Shown: one piece after another, positions 45,410-57,415 of the stretch
Layout of the letters: every line of letters starts with the position of its first letter
How positions within the stretch are numbered: the stretch's first letter is position 1
Assembly (NCBI GenBank): GCA_950097015.1
Contig: CATNEN010000003.1
Location: 14,700,001 to 14,764,000 of the forward strand
DNA from: Macrostomum hystrix
Lineage: Eukaryota; Platyhelminthes; Macrostomidae
Length of the DNA stretch: 64,000 bases
Reading direction: 5' to 3'
Program-made: the position numbers and the translations under genes
The notes under the pieces: model-generated
Told to the model about the DNA's origin: nothing
Databases searched by the model: none
Seen by the model: the letters and a program-made list of their open reading frames with translations, nothing else

Positions 45410-46760
45410 TTTTGGTAATGACTATTGAATTGATCTATTGAAGTGATAACAGTTCAAATAACCTGGATTTCTTAGAAAATAAAGTAACTTTGAACAAAAA
45501 AACAAAAGTTTGACTCACGATGCTATTACGAACAACTAATTTTGCTTGCCATCTAGTTTAGTCATTCTTATTCTGCATCTTCCAAATCCGTATTATTTCA
45601 TCGGAGCCGTTAGAAGTTATGAAATTTTTGTATAATCATATTTTTGTTGTTGATATATTCCTGTAAGTTGTTGTGAACAGATTTTAACAATCGTTTATAG
45701 AGAACAGTTGTGTCGTAATCGTAGTTTAGAGTTTGCTATCTGTATGTGTGTGTGTAAAGCGATATTTTGGATGTTATCTTTCGTGTTTTATGATCAATCT
45801 TTGTTTAATTCTATTGTTGTAAAAACACTGTTCTTTTGTAACAATATTGTAAACTCGGTATTACACGCTCAAAAAGTGCTGATGATGATGTAAAGATAAA
45901 TGTACAAGTTATTACAACCTAAAAACTAAATAAACCTGTTGGAACATATTTGAAGCGTTCTCATGAGAAAGCTCTGCTTGTTGTTTGTGTCTAATAAACA
46001 CATTTTTTGTCTTGCGTCTACGATCTTTCTTTCCGGGTTTGTATAAACGTCAATTTTCGTTTTGACGTTAATTAATTTAAATTATTACCGAATTTTCGAA
46101 ATTTTATTTTCTACTTTTTACTGCAATTTTTTCAGATTTTATTATAGTGATTCGTTTGTCTAAGTTTTGTTATATTGGTATTTAATTTTCTGGGTTTTTT
46201 ACGCTACTTATTTTCCGATTTAAATTAGTTAAACTTTTCCATTTAAGAAGTAAAAAACTATTATCGACAGTTCGATGGTACCCAAAAAAATTTAAGTGCT
46301 CGAAATTAAAAAATACGATATACTCGTAAAAGTTTATTTATGATGTATTCCTGTGTCCTAGTGATCGATTCTGGTGCATGTGTCATTTATAAAATAAAAA
46401 TTAGCTTAGTGCCTGAATCTTCGCAGCTCTCACAGGTGGCTGAATGGCCTGTTTCACAGATATGACGAACTCGTTATTGTTATATTTACACCTTTTCTTT
46501 TAAGGCGCAGGTTTTCGCACTGGCTTTAGAACTGATGTCTTTAAGTGGTTTTACCTTTAAGCCTTTCTATTCTATTCCTTTGGATTCCGCCACTTAGCAA
46601 AAAAACGGTATCGGTTACACCTGCTTCCACTTCTGGCACTTAGAAATGCACTCATTCAATGATAGCTAAGGGCGTAAAGTGTCGATCATTTTTTCGTCGA
46701 TGGCTTTTTTTAGATCGAATTCTCTTTATTGTAGTGGCTTCTCTGTGTTCGAAATATTAT
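45410..46760. other. Gene-free interval, 1.35 kb
   Basis: AT-rich and without recognisable features. A 61-codon ORF at 45708 is unsupported. Confidence 0.45.
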
Positions 46761-46769
46761 CGAAGATAT

Positions 46770-46974
46770 TGGTCTGTCTGCCTGTCTGTCTGCCTGTCTG
46801 TCTGCCTGTCTGCCTGTCTGTCTGTCTGTCTGCCTGTCTGTCTGTCTGTCTGTCTGCCTGTCTGTCTGTCTGCCTGTCTGTCTGTCTGCCTGTCTGTCTG
46901 CCTGTCTGTCTGCCTGTCTGTCTGTCTGTCTGTCTGCCTGTCTGTCTGCCTGTCTGTCTGTCTGTCTGTCTGCC

Positions 46975-47007
<33 letters not shown>

Positions 47008-47572
47008 GCCTGTCTGTCTGTCTGTCTGCCTGTCAGTCTGCCTGTCTGTCTGTCTGTCTGCCTGTCTGTCTGTCTGCCTGCCTGTCTGTCTGCCTGTCTG
47101 TCTGTCTGCCTGTCTGCCTGTCTGTCTGCCTGTCTGCCTGTCTGTCTGTCTGTCTGCCTGTCTGTCTGCCTGTCTGTCTGCCTGTCTGCCTGTCTGTCTG
47201 TCTGCCTGTCTGTCTGTCTGTCTGCCTGTCTGTCTGCCTGTCTGTCTGCCTGTCTGCCTGTCTGTCTGTCTGTCTGTCTGTCTGTCTGCCTGTCTGTCTG
47301 CCTGTCTGTCTGTCTGCCTGTCTGTCTGTCTGTCTGCCTGTCTGTCTGCCTGTCTGTCTGCCTGTCTGTCTGCCTGTCTGTCTGCCTGTCTGTCTGCCTG
47401 TCTGCCTGTCTGTCTGCCTGTCTGTCTGTCTGTCTGCCTGTCTGTCTGCCTGTCTGCCTGTCTGTCTGTCTGTCTGTCTGTCTGTCTGCCTGTCTGTCTG
47501 TCTGTCTGTCTGCCTGTCTGCCTGTCTGTCTGCCTGTCTGTCTGTCTGTCTGTCTGTCTGTCTGCCTGTCTA
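46770..47572. repeat. CTGT/CTGC tetranucleotide microsatellite
   Basis: About 200 units of CTGT with interspersed CTGC, mostly as CTGC-CTGT-CTGT modules. Open frames (Cys-Leu-Ser-Val) are artefacts. Confidence 0.98.
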
Positions 47573-47579
47573 TCTATTT

Positions 47580-48060
47580 AATGGGTGTTGTATGTATATG
47601 TTAGGTTCTGTTTTTTTTTATTTCTATTTACCATTACCTGCACATTCTGAGGCAGTTCATTCACTCATTACTGTTTAGTGAAGACCAATTCTCGTATGGC
47701 TGTCTCTTTGGATTGCGCACAATATCCTTGAGTCGATAGATATTTAAATATCATTGCTCAATATTGGGATATTGATTGACAACTGATAATTGCTACCCAC
47801 ACGAGTTGCAAGTTGGCCTTACATGCGCCGGGTAGGTAGGTATAAGTGTATTCTTTAGTAAAACTGGTGCAAAACAATTTCGTCTATCATATTGAGCTGC
47901 TGAAATGATGCTCTTACAATCTTCATTTCACATCAACAACGAGGGTTACTTCCATACTTTTTGTTTTACTTGTTCGTATTTAGAACTGGAGTTTAGTTTT
48001 ATAATTCTTCTCGTAGTTAAATAAATACCCATATGCGAAGTCTAAAAAGTACAACAATGT
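47580..48060. other. Gene-free interval
   Basis: No features recognised between the microsatellite and the 24-bp array. Confidence 0.4.
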
Positions 48061-48074
48061 AATTTTAAAGATTC

Positions 48075-48865
48075 CATTCCAAGAAGGAACCGTACCCAGA
48101 ATCGAAGGAGTCGAAGCTAGAATCAAAGCAGGAACCGTTGATAGAATCGAAGCTAGAAACGTAGATAGAATCAAAGCAGGAACTGCTGGTAGAATCGAAG
48201 CAGGAATCGTAGCAAGAATCGAAGCAAGAACCGTTGATAGAACTGAAGAATAAACCTTATTTAGAATGGAAGCAGGAACTGCAAACGGAATCGAAGCAGG
48301 AATTGTAGCTAGAATCGACGGAGGAATCGTAGCAAGAATCAATCCTAGAATCGAAGCAGGAATCGTAGGTAGAATCGAAGAAGGAACCGTAGGTAGAATC
48401 GAAGCAGGAATCGTTGATAGAACTGAAGAATAAACCTTATTTAGAATAGAAGCAGGAATTGTAGCTAGAATCGACGGAGGAATCGTAGCAAGAATCAACG
48501 CAAGAATCGTAACTAGAATCGAAGCAGGAATCGTAACTAGAATCGAAGATGGAACCGTAGTTAGAATCGAAGCAGGAATCGTAGGTAGAATCGAAGAAGA
48601 AACCGTAGGTAGAATCGAAGCAGGAATCGTATGTAGAATCGAAGCCGGAATCGTAGGTAGGATCGAAGCCGGAATCGTAGCAAGAAGCGTAGCTAGAATG
48701 GTAGCTAGAATCGAAGCAGGAACCGTTGATAGAATCGAAGCCGGAATCGTATCTAGAATTGAAGTAGGAATCGCAGATAGAATCGAAGCCGGAATCGGAT
48801 CTAGAATCGAAGCAGGAAGTGTAGCTAGAATCGAAGCTGGAATCGTAGATAGAATCGAAACAATC
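48075..48865. repeat. 24-bp array, block 1 (GAATCGAAGCAGGAATCGTA type)
   Basis: About 33 diverged copies. The minus strand is open for 295 codons as an ASILxTIP-like 8-residue repeat. A nearly identical but rearranged stretch recurs at 50480-51040. I treat the ORF as a by-product of the unit length. Confidence 0.93.
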
Positions 48866-49289
48866 ATGATTAAATGAAGTATTTCCTATTATTGGCGCAA
48901 TTTTCGATCTTAATGTCCTCTACGTAAAACCAGATGAATTTCAATTCTTCAAAAGAAAGCAAAATTATTTTCTTGTAGCAACTAGCTCTTATAGTTTGCC
49001 TGCATCTATAAGGCATCTATTAGGGTATCATTTTCCTCATCATACGTATGAATTGAAACTCGTAGTTTAGCTTAACTAAAAATTCGCTAAATCATGCTTT
49101 TTGGAAAACGTTGAACGGTAATAGAGTAAGAGCGAGACACAGTGCTTGAAATTTGAGAATCTTTGGGTGCAAATGTAAATGTAGATTAATCCACGTTTTT
49201 ATTTGATGATTGGTCAATAGTACACGATACTTTAATGGCAAGCTTTTCTCTATTGCGCTCTATTAATTCATAAGGCTAACTGTTAGACT

Positions 49290-50270
49290 GTTAGGCTGTT
49301 GTGTTAGACAGTCTTGCGTTAGACAAGCTGTTAGACAGGCTGTTAGAAATGCTGTTAGACAGGCTGTTACACAGGCTGTTACACAGGCTGTTACACAGTC
49401 TTGCGTTAGACAAGCTGTTAGACAGGCTGTTAGACAGTCTTATGTTAGACGGTCTTGTGTTAGACAGTCTTGTGTTAGACAGGCTGTTAGACAGTCTTAT
49501 GTTAGACGGTCTTGTGTTAGACAGTCTTGTGTTAGACAGTCTTGTGTTAGACAGTCTTATGTTAGACAGTCTTGTGTTAGACAGGCTGTTAGACAGTCTT
49601 GTGTTAGACAGTCTTGTGTTAGACAGTCTTGTGTTAGACAGTCTTGTGTTAGACAGTCTTGTGTTAGACAGGCTGTTAGACAGTCTTATGTTAGACGGTC
49701 TTGTGTTAGACAGTCTTGTGTTAGACAGGCTGTTAGACAGTCTTGTGTTAGACAGGCTGTTAGACAGTCTTGTGTTAGACAGTCTTGTGTTAGACGGTCT
49801 TGTGTTAGACAGTCTTGTGTTAGACAGGCTGTTAGACAGTCTTGTGTTAGACAGGCTGTTAGACAGTCTTGTGTTAGACAGTCTTGTGTTAGACAGTCTT
49901 GTGTTAGACAGTCTTGTGTTAGACAGGCTGTTAGACAGTCTTATGTTAGACGGTCTTGTGTTAGACAGTCTTGTGTTAGACAGGCTGTTAGACAGTCTTA
50001 TGTTAGACGGTCTTGTGTTAGACAGTCTTGTGTTAGACAGGCTGTTAGACAGTCTTGTGTTAGACAGGCTGTTAGACAGTCTTGTGTTAGACAGGCTGTT
50101 AGACAGTCTTGTGTTATACAGGCTGTTTGACAGTCTTGTGTTAGACAGGCTGTTAGACAGTCTTGTGTTAGACAGGCTGTTTGACAGTCTTGTGTTAGAC
50201 AGGCTGTTAGACAGTCTTGTGTTAGACAGGCTGTTAGACAGTCTTGTGTTAGACAGGCTGTTAGACAGTA
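49290..50270. repeat. 15-bp/12-bp composite array, block 1
   Basis: Monomers TTAGACAGTCTTGTG (15 bp) and TTAGACAGGCTG (12 bp) alternate, forming mostly 27-bp pairs with runs of the 15-bp monomer alone. The flanking TAGTCACGAGTGGCTAACTG also follows block 2. Confidence 0.96.
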
Positions 50271-50357
50271 GTCACGAGTGGCTAACTGTGTTAAAGGGAT
50301 AATAAGCAGTTGTCCCACTATATTTTAAGAAGCTCAGCTTAACTTTGCAAAAAGTAT

Positions 50358-50445
50358 TGCCAGGGGTTAGCGATATGGGCGTCATCAGCCGCCTCCTCGC
50401 TGCGTCCGTCATGGAGGCCCCCTGCCGCTAAGTAAAGTAAGTCAA
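50358..50445 (+). mobile_element. 88-bp insertion with 12-bp target duplication
   Basis: Flanked by TGCAAAAAGTAT at 50346-50357 and 50446-50457. The duplicated block at 52.2 kb has a single TGCAAAAAGTAT and no insert. It ends in an A-rich AAGTAAAGTAAGTCA tail, so a 5'-truncated LINE or SINE fragment is likely. Confidence 0.8.
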
Positions 50446-50479
50446 TGCAAAAAGTATACAATTTTCCTAGCCTATTCAT

Positions 50480-51040
50480 TGAGTCGAAGCAGGAATCGTA
50501 GAATCGAAGCAAGAACCGTTGATAGAACTGAAGAATAAACCTTATTTAGAATGGAAGCAGGAACTGCAAACGGAATGGAAGCAGGAATTGTAGCTAGAAT
50601 TGAAGAAGGAACCGTAGGTAGAATCGAAGCAGGAATCGTTGATAGAACAGAAGAATAAACCTTATTTAGAATAGAAGCAGGAATTGTAGCTAGAATCGAC
50701 GGAGGAATCGTAGCAAGAATCAATGCAGGAATCGTAACTAGAATCGAAGATGGAACCGTAGTTAGAATCGAAGCAGGAATCGTAGGTAGAATCGAAGAAG
50801 AAACCGTAGGTAGAATCGAAGAAGAAACCGTACGTAGAATCGAAGCAGGAATCGTATGTAGAATCGAAGCCGGAATCGTAGGTAGGATCGAAGCTGGAAT
50901 CGTAGCAAGAAGCGTAGCTAGAATGGTAGCTAGAATCGAAGCAGGAACCGTTGATAGAATCGAAGCCGGAATCGTATCTAGAATTGAAGTAGGAATCGCA
51001 GATAGAATCGAAGCCGGAATCGGATCTAGAATCGAAGCAG
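50480..51040. repeat. 24-bp array, block 2
   Basis: Duplicate of parts of block 1 (compare 48230-48810), including the AACTGAAGAATAAACCTTATTT landmarks by position. It ends fused directly to the 15/12-bp array at 51039-51042. Confidence 0.93.
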
Positions 51041-52097
51041 ACAGGCTGTTAGACAGTCTTATGTTAGACGGTCTTGTGTTAGACAGTCTTGTGTTAGACA
51101 GTCTTGTGTTAGACAGTCTTATGTTAGACGGTCTTGTGTTAGACAGTCTTATGTTAGACAGTCTTGTGTTAGACAGTCTTATGTTAGACAGTCTTGTGTT
51201 AGACAGGCTGTTAGACAGTCTTGTGTTAGACAGTCTTGTGTTAGACAGTCTTGTGTTAGACAGTCTTGTGTTAGACAGTCTTGTGTTAGACAGGCTGTTA
51301 GACAGTCTTATGTTAGACGGTCTTGTGTTAGACAGTCTTGTGTTAGACAGTCTTGTGTTAGACAGTCTTGTGTTAGAAAGTCTTATGTTAGACAGTCTTG
51401 TGTTAGACAGGCTGTTAGACAGTCTTGTGTTAGACAGGCTGTTAGACAGTCTTGTGTTAGACAGGCTGTTAGACAGTCTTGTGTTAGACAGGCTGTTAGA
51501 CAGTCTTGTGTTAGACAGGCTGTTAGACAGTCTTGTGTTAGACAGGCTGTTAGACAGTCTTGTGTTAGACAGGCTGTTAGACAGTCTTGTGTTAGACAGG
51601 CTGTTAGACAGTCTTGTGTTAGACAGGCTGTTAGACAGTCTTGTGTTAGACAGGCTGTTAGACAGTCTTGTGTTAGACAGGCTGTTAGACAGTCTTGTGT
51701 TAGACAGGCTGTTAGACAGTCTTGTGTTATACAGGCTGTTAGACAGTCTTGTGTTAGACAGGCTGTTAGACAGTCTTGTGTTAGACAGGCTGTTAGACAG
51801 TCTTGTGTTAGACAGGCTGTTAGACAGTCTTGTGTTAGACAGGCTGTTAGACAGTCTTGTGTTAGACAGGCTGTTAGACAGTCTTGTGTTATACAGGCTG
51901 TTTGACAGTCTTGTGTTAGACAGGCTGTTAGACAGTCTTGTGTTAGACAGGCTGTTAGACAGTCTTGTGTTAGACAGGCTGTTAGACAGTCTTGTGTTAG
52001 ACAGGCTGTTTGACAGTCTTGTGTTAGACAGGCTGTTAGACAGTCTTGTGTTAGACAGGCTGTTAGACAGTCTTGTGTTAGACAGGCTGTTAGACAG
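51041..52097. repeat. 15-bp/12-bp composite array, block 2
   Basis: Same monomers as block 1. From about 51400 onward it is almost pure 27-bp pairs, more homogeneous than block 1. The 3' flank (52097-52200) matches that of block 1. Confidence 0.96.
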
Positions 52098-52204
52098 TAG
52101 TCACGAGTGGCTAACTGTGTTAAAGTGATAGTAAGCAGTTGTCCCACTATATTTTAAGAAGCTCAGCTTACCTATGCAAAAAGTATACAATTTTCCTAGC
52201 CTAC

Positions 52205-52800
52205 TCATTGAGTGCCATTGGTTGTCAATATGTAATTGTAAAATCTAGTTAATAACAAGGAGCTGATCTGACAGGACAAGACAGATTGAATTATATTGTA
52301 AGAATCGAATTAGACAATTCTGTCGACATTCGTGTTTCAGCGCTTTGTTAATTTGAATTCCTTGCTTTTAGGAGGAGAATCCATCAATGACCTGATGACG
52401 GCTTAGAAATCACGGGATTTAGTGATTGTTGGATTGGATTTTCAGTCGTTGTGACTCAAAGTATTAGACAAATGATCACGACATTGCATCAGAATATTGG
52501 ACAGGAGGGAGGGAAGGATGGGGCTTATTTGGGAAAAAACTGAAAATATCATTTGGGCTTTTTGATCTATAATCAAATCATTTTTTTCTCTTTCTATGCG
52601 GTCATGTGAGCACGCATAGCTCCTAGTACTCAAGTTACTTAGAGAATACAAAATCACGATTTCATTTTGTTTGCAAAATTTCAACTTTCCGGACCTGCTC
52701 AGGGCTATGAACAGATGTATAATAAGATTATCCATATTCGATAGCTTTCTGTGGGATAATGAGGGATAATAGATCAGGCTCAATTGGATTGACTAAGTAG
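52205..52800. other. Gene-free interval
   Basis: No array or recognisable element. A 113-codon minus-strand ORF here has no recognisable domain. Confidence 0.4.
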
Positions 52801-52804
52801 ATTT

Positions 52805-53770
52805 AGGTTAGAGCGAGATGGAGAGACAAGAGGGTAGAGAGGGTGAGATCAGAGCGAGATGGAGAGAGTAGAGAGGGTGAGATTGGAGCGAGATGGAGAG
52901 AGTAGAGAGGGTGAGATTAGAGCGAGATGGAGAGAGTAGAGAGGGTGAGATGGAGAGAGTAGAGAGGGTGAGATGGAGAGAGTAGAGAGGGTGAGATGGA
53001 GAGAGTAGAGAGGGTGAGATCAGAGCGAGATGGAGAGAGTAGAGAGGGTGAGATTGGAGCGAGATGGAGAGAGTAGAGAGGGTGAGATTAGAGCGAGATG
53101 GAGAGAGTAGAGAGGGTGAGATGGAGAGAGTAGAGAGGGTGAGAGTAGAGAGGGTGAGATGGAGAGAGTAGAGAGGGTGAGATCAGAGCGAGATGGAGAG
53201 AGTAGATAGGGTGAGATCAGAGCGAGATGGAGAGAGTAGAGAGGGTGAGATTAGAGCGAGATGGAGAGAGTAGAGAGGGTGAGATGGAGAGAGTAGAGAG
53301 GGTGAGATTAGAGCGAGATGGAGAGAGTAGAGAGGGTGAGATTAGAGCGAGATGGAGATAGTAGAGAGGGTGAGATCAGAGCGAGATGGAGAGAGTAGAG
53401 AGGGTGAGATTGGAGCGAGATTGAGAGAGTAGGGAGGATGAGATTAGAGCGAGATGGAGATAGTAGAGAGGGTGAGATCAGAGCGAGATGGAGAGAGTAG
53501 AGAGGGTGAGATTGGAGCGAGATGGAGAGAGTAGAGAGGGTGAGATTAGAGCGAGATGGAGAGAGTAGAGAGGGTGAGATGGAGAGAGTAGAGAGGGTGA
53601 GATGGAGAGAGTAGAGAGGGTGAGATGGAGAGAGTAGAGAGGGTGAGATCAGAGCGAGATGGAGAGAGTAGATAGGGTGAGATCAGAGCGAGATGGAGAG
53701 AGTAGAGAGGGTGAGATTAGAGCGAGATGGAGAGAGTAGAGAGGGTGAGATGGAGAGAGTAGAAGGTGAG
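52805..53770. repeat. Purine-rich composite array, 23-bp and 34-bp units
   Basis: The core GAGATGGAGAGAGTAGAGAG (23 bp with GGT) alternates with an optional 11-bp GAGATTAGAGC or GAGATCAGAGC spacer. Blocks of several hundred bases repeat (52.83-53.1 resembles 53.37-53.65), indicating higher-order amplification. Confidence 0.95.
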
Positions 53771-53774
53771 ATTA

Positions 53775-54260
53775 AGAGAGGAGTGTGAGAGAGGAGCGAT
53801 AGGTTAATAGGTGCGTCAGATAATTTAAACCAGAATTAAAGTGCTTAGTTAGAAATGCCACGTTGATGAAAGAAAATCCTGTAATGTAAATATCTGATAT
53901 GTTAATGGACTAGGTAAAAATGTCGAACAAATGCAAAGATAAATAGACCATGATTTAATGCTATTTATCTCACAGGGGATATTTAAAGAGCTTTGATTTA
54001 GCAATAATGAACGACATTTTGGCTGCATGTTGTACATTTGAAATCAGTAGCAAACAGTCACAGTTGCTGAATCAAGAACTGTGACTATCATTCCATGCAT
54101 TGTCAATACCTCACAGCATGTTGTCGGTGACATGACTTTGCTCTTATTTCTAGGAAAATTTGCATATTTAAATAGCGCCTGTTTGTTAGTTTGACCGAAG
54201 TCCAGCAGAAGTTGTATCGATTGTTGCAGCAGTCTTGATACCTGATCTTATATGCATTGA
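53775..54260. other. Gene-free interval
   Basis: Nothing recognised. Confidence 0.4.
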
Positions 54261-54264
54261 TTAT

Positions 54265-55490
54265 GAAACATTTCGGTCATTCTATACAACATTCTGGTCA
54301 TTGTATACGACATTCTGGTCATTGTATACGACATTCTGGTCATTGTATACGACATTCTGGTCATTCTATACGACATTCTGGTCATTCTATATGACATTCT
54401 GGTCATTCTATACGACATTCTGGTCATTCCTTACTACATTCTTGTCATTCCTAACTACACTCTGGTCATTCCTAACTACATTCTGGTCATTCCTAACTAC
54501 ATTCTGGTCATTCCTAACTACATTCTGGTCATTCCTTACTACATTCTGGTCATTCCTAACTACATTCTGGTCATTCCTTACTACATTCTGGTCATTCCTT
54601 ACTACATTCTGGTCATTCCTTACTACATTCTGGTCATTCCTTACTACATTCGGGTCATTCCTAACTACATTCGGGTCATTCCTTACTACATTCTGGTCAT
54701 TCTATACGACATTCTGGTCATTCCTTACTACATTCTTGTCATTCCTAACTACATTCTGGTCATTCCTAACTACATTCTGGTCATTCCTAACTACATTCTG
54801 GTCATTCCTAACTACATTCTGGTCATTCCTTACTACATTCTGGTCATTCCTTACTACATTCTGGTCATTCCTTACTACATTCTGGTCATTCCTTACTACA
54901 TTCTGGTCATTCCTTACTACATTCGGGTCATTCCTAACTACATTCGGGTCATTCCTTACTACATTCGGGTCATTCCTTACTACATTCGGGTCATTCCTTA
55001 CTATATTCTGGTCATTCCTTACTACATTCTGGTCATTCCTTACTACATTCGGGTCATTCCTTACTACATTCTGGTCATTCCTTACTACATTCTGGTCATT
55101 CCTTACTACATTCTGGTCATTCCTTACTACATTCGGGTCATTCCTTACTACATTCTGGTCATTCCTTACTACATTCTGGTCATTCCTTACTACATTCTGG
55201 TCATTCCTAACTACATTCTGGTCATTCTATCCTACATTTTGGTCATTCTTTACTATATTCTGGTCATTCTCTACTACATTCTGGTCATTCCTTACTACAT
55301 TCTGGTCATTCCTAACTACATTCTGGTCATTCTATCCTACATTTTGGTCATTCTTTACTATATTCTGGTCATTCTCTACTTCATTCTGGTCATTCTATCC
55401 TACATTCTGGCCATTCTATCCTACTTTCTCGTCATTCTATCCTACTTTCTCGTCATTCTATCTTACATTCTGGTCATTCTATACCATAAA
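54265..55490. repeat. 21-bp tandem array, ATTCTGGTCATTCCTTACTA type
   Basis: About 58 copies. One + frame stays open for 441 codons (SFLTTFW repeats) because the unit is 21 bp. Variants TATACGACA, CTAACT and CGGG occur in runs. No start signal or flanking exon supports coding. Confidence 0.96.
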
Positions 55491-55559
55491 GTGCGGAATA
55501 AAAAGCAATATTGTTGTTGAATTTCTAACCTTACTAACCCTAGAATATTATATGCTATA

Positions 55560-56080
55560 GTTAGTACATATACTCATAATTTCATATTATTTTGCAAGTC
55601 CCAAGTTTATTGAATTCCCACATTTGAGTTGGCATCGGTCTTCATTTTCATCGTCAACAGCCCCTTAACACATCTGAAGTACATGGCCATATAGCTAAAA
55701 CTCGTTATTCAAACAAACACTGAGACTATACCCAGCTTGTGTTTGAAGAAATGTAATATTAAATCAACTTACCTGCTTCTATATTTCTACGTCTTTGTGT
55801 GTTGTTCAAGCTTCTAGTAGTAATTAAGTAATTAATATGCAAAGACAAATAAGAAATTTTGTACAAATTTTGATATATATATATATATAGATGCATATAT
55901 TTAAACAAATAGTAAATTTTCTGCTTTCATAAATCTCATATATTTGGATTAAGGGAAAATAGAAACACTAAGTAATAGTTTTAATGATCGTGTAATTTTT
56001 TTATAGAAAATTTATTTTTAAATGTAGCCGTTTGCAAATCATTAAAACAATGGGTTAAAAAATAAAATATAAATAATTTG
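55560..56080. other. Gene-free interval
   Basis: AT-rich, including a short (AT)n tract near 55871-55889. Confidence 0.4.
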
Positions 56081-56084
56081 CACA

Positions 56085-56260
56085 CACAGGTGTGTACATC
56101 TGTCCTGACTTTATCATCGTCATACAGTGTACACCCTCACGGTGCCTTCTGTGCCTTCTACACAAATTAATGTGTGGCCTCGCCGCGGAATCGAGCTCTG
56201 GCACCTTGTTGCGAGAGGCAAACTAGTTAGAATTAATTCGCCTCTTGCACTCATGCTGGC
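56085..56260 (-). mobile_element. SINE-A copy 4, shortened
   Basis: Minus strand: the head GAGCTCGATTCCGCGGCGAG and tail CAGATGTACACACCTGTGTG are present, but the middle of the body seen in copy 1 is missing. Confidence 0.75.
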
Positions 56261-56584
56261 TCCAACAATATTGGATTTCATGTTGCATCTTTAAAGTACA
56301 TCAGAAGTGCATCGGAAAGTTGGTACCTCCGAGTATAAAGAATACAAGCAAGTGAAAATATAGCATTTATATATTTTTTTACATTAGTGAAAATAAAAAT
56401 AAAGTATTAACAGATTTAGCTAAAGCATTAACTTTCGTTATGTCAAAGACAAATAGTGTAAATAAAAATTATTGTGTGCGCAAAGCAGTATATGTATTGA
56501 TGAAGCTTTCATTTTTTTAAATAAGACACATCTACTTAAATTCGAGCTTTCCTATTAACTGGTGCCAAGGAATTCCCTAGGCCA

Positions 56585-57165
56585 TTTTAAAAGGAAACAC
56601 TTGATATTTGCTAAGGGATTCCCTAGACCGTTGCTATGGGATTCCCTAGACCGTTGCTATGGGATTCCCTAGACCGTTGCTATGGGATTCCCTAGACTGT
56701 CACTAAGGGATTCCCTAGACCTTCGCCAAGGGATTCCCTAGACCGTTGTTATGGGATTCCCTAGACCGTTGCTATGGGATTCCCTAGACCTTCGCCAAGG
56801 GATTCCCTAGACCGTTGTTATGGGATTCCCTAGACCGTTGCTATGGGATTCCCTAGACCTTCGCCAAGGGATTCCCTAGACAGTTGCTATGGGATTCCCT
56901 AGACCGCCGCTAAGGGATTCCCTAGACCGTTGCTATGGGATTCCCTAGACTGTCGCTAATGGGTTTACTTGGCCGTTGCTATGGGATTCCCTAGACTGTC
57001 GCTAATGGGTTTCCTTGGCCGTTGCTATGGGATTCCCTAGACTGTCGCTAATGGGTTTCCTTGGCCGTTGCTATGGGATTCCCTAGACTGTCGCTAAGGG
57101 ATTCCCTAGACCGTCATTAAGGGATTCCCTAGACCGTTCTTAAGGGATTCCCAAGACCGTTTTGC
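56585..57165. repeat. 23-bp tandem array, GGGATTCCCTAGACCGTTGC type
   Basis: About 25 copies downstream of the GPCR gene. The unit contains the palindrome GGGATTCCC. A TTGGCCGTTGC variant forms a higher-order block at 56950-57070. Confidence 0.95.
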
Positions 57166-57415
57166 TGAGATTCCGCACGTTACTTTTTGAATTTTTTAAA
57201 TGAACTATTTGTAGTCTGTAATAAAAATAGAATTTTCAAAAAGTGCCTGCGTGCGACTGTTAAAAAGCATTAAGAAGAGGATTTATGAGATATACTAGGA
57301 TTCAATAATGAAAAGCACTGCAAACAGTAATAATCTGTTAGTTGAATACATATTTTCAAGACGAAGTTAGAGGTTAAAAATTGTTATGCTCGGCGCAAGA
57401 GAGAGACCAGTTATG

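Noticed and set aside
47980-48867. 295-codon minus-strand ORF of ASILxTIP repeats
   Set aside because: The unit is 24 bp and the copy at 50.5-51 kb is broken by a fusion. The flanking non-repeat part shows no domain. A real repetitive protein cannot be excluded but is not supported.
54235-55560. 441-codon ORF with SFLTTFW repeats as a gene
   Set aside because: It is open only because the 21-bp unit has no stop in this frame. There is no ATG-based start, no flanking exon and no non-repetitive domain. Some variants are synonymous, which is suggestive, but others (W/G) are not.
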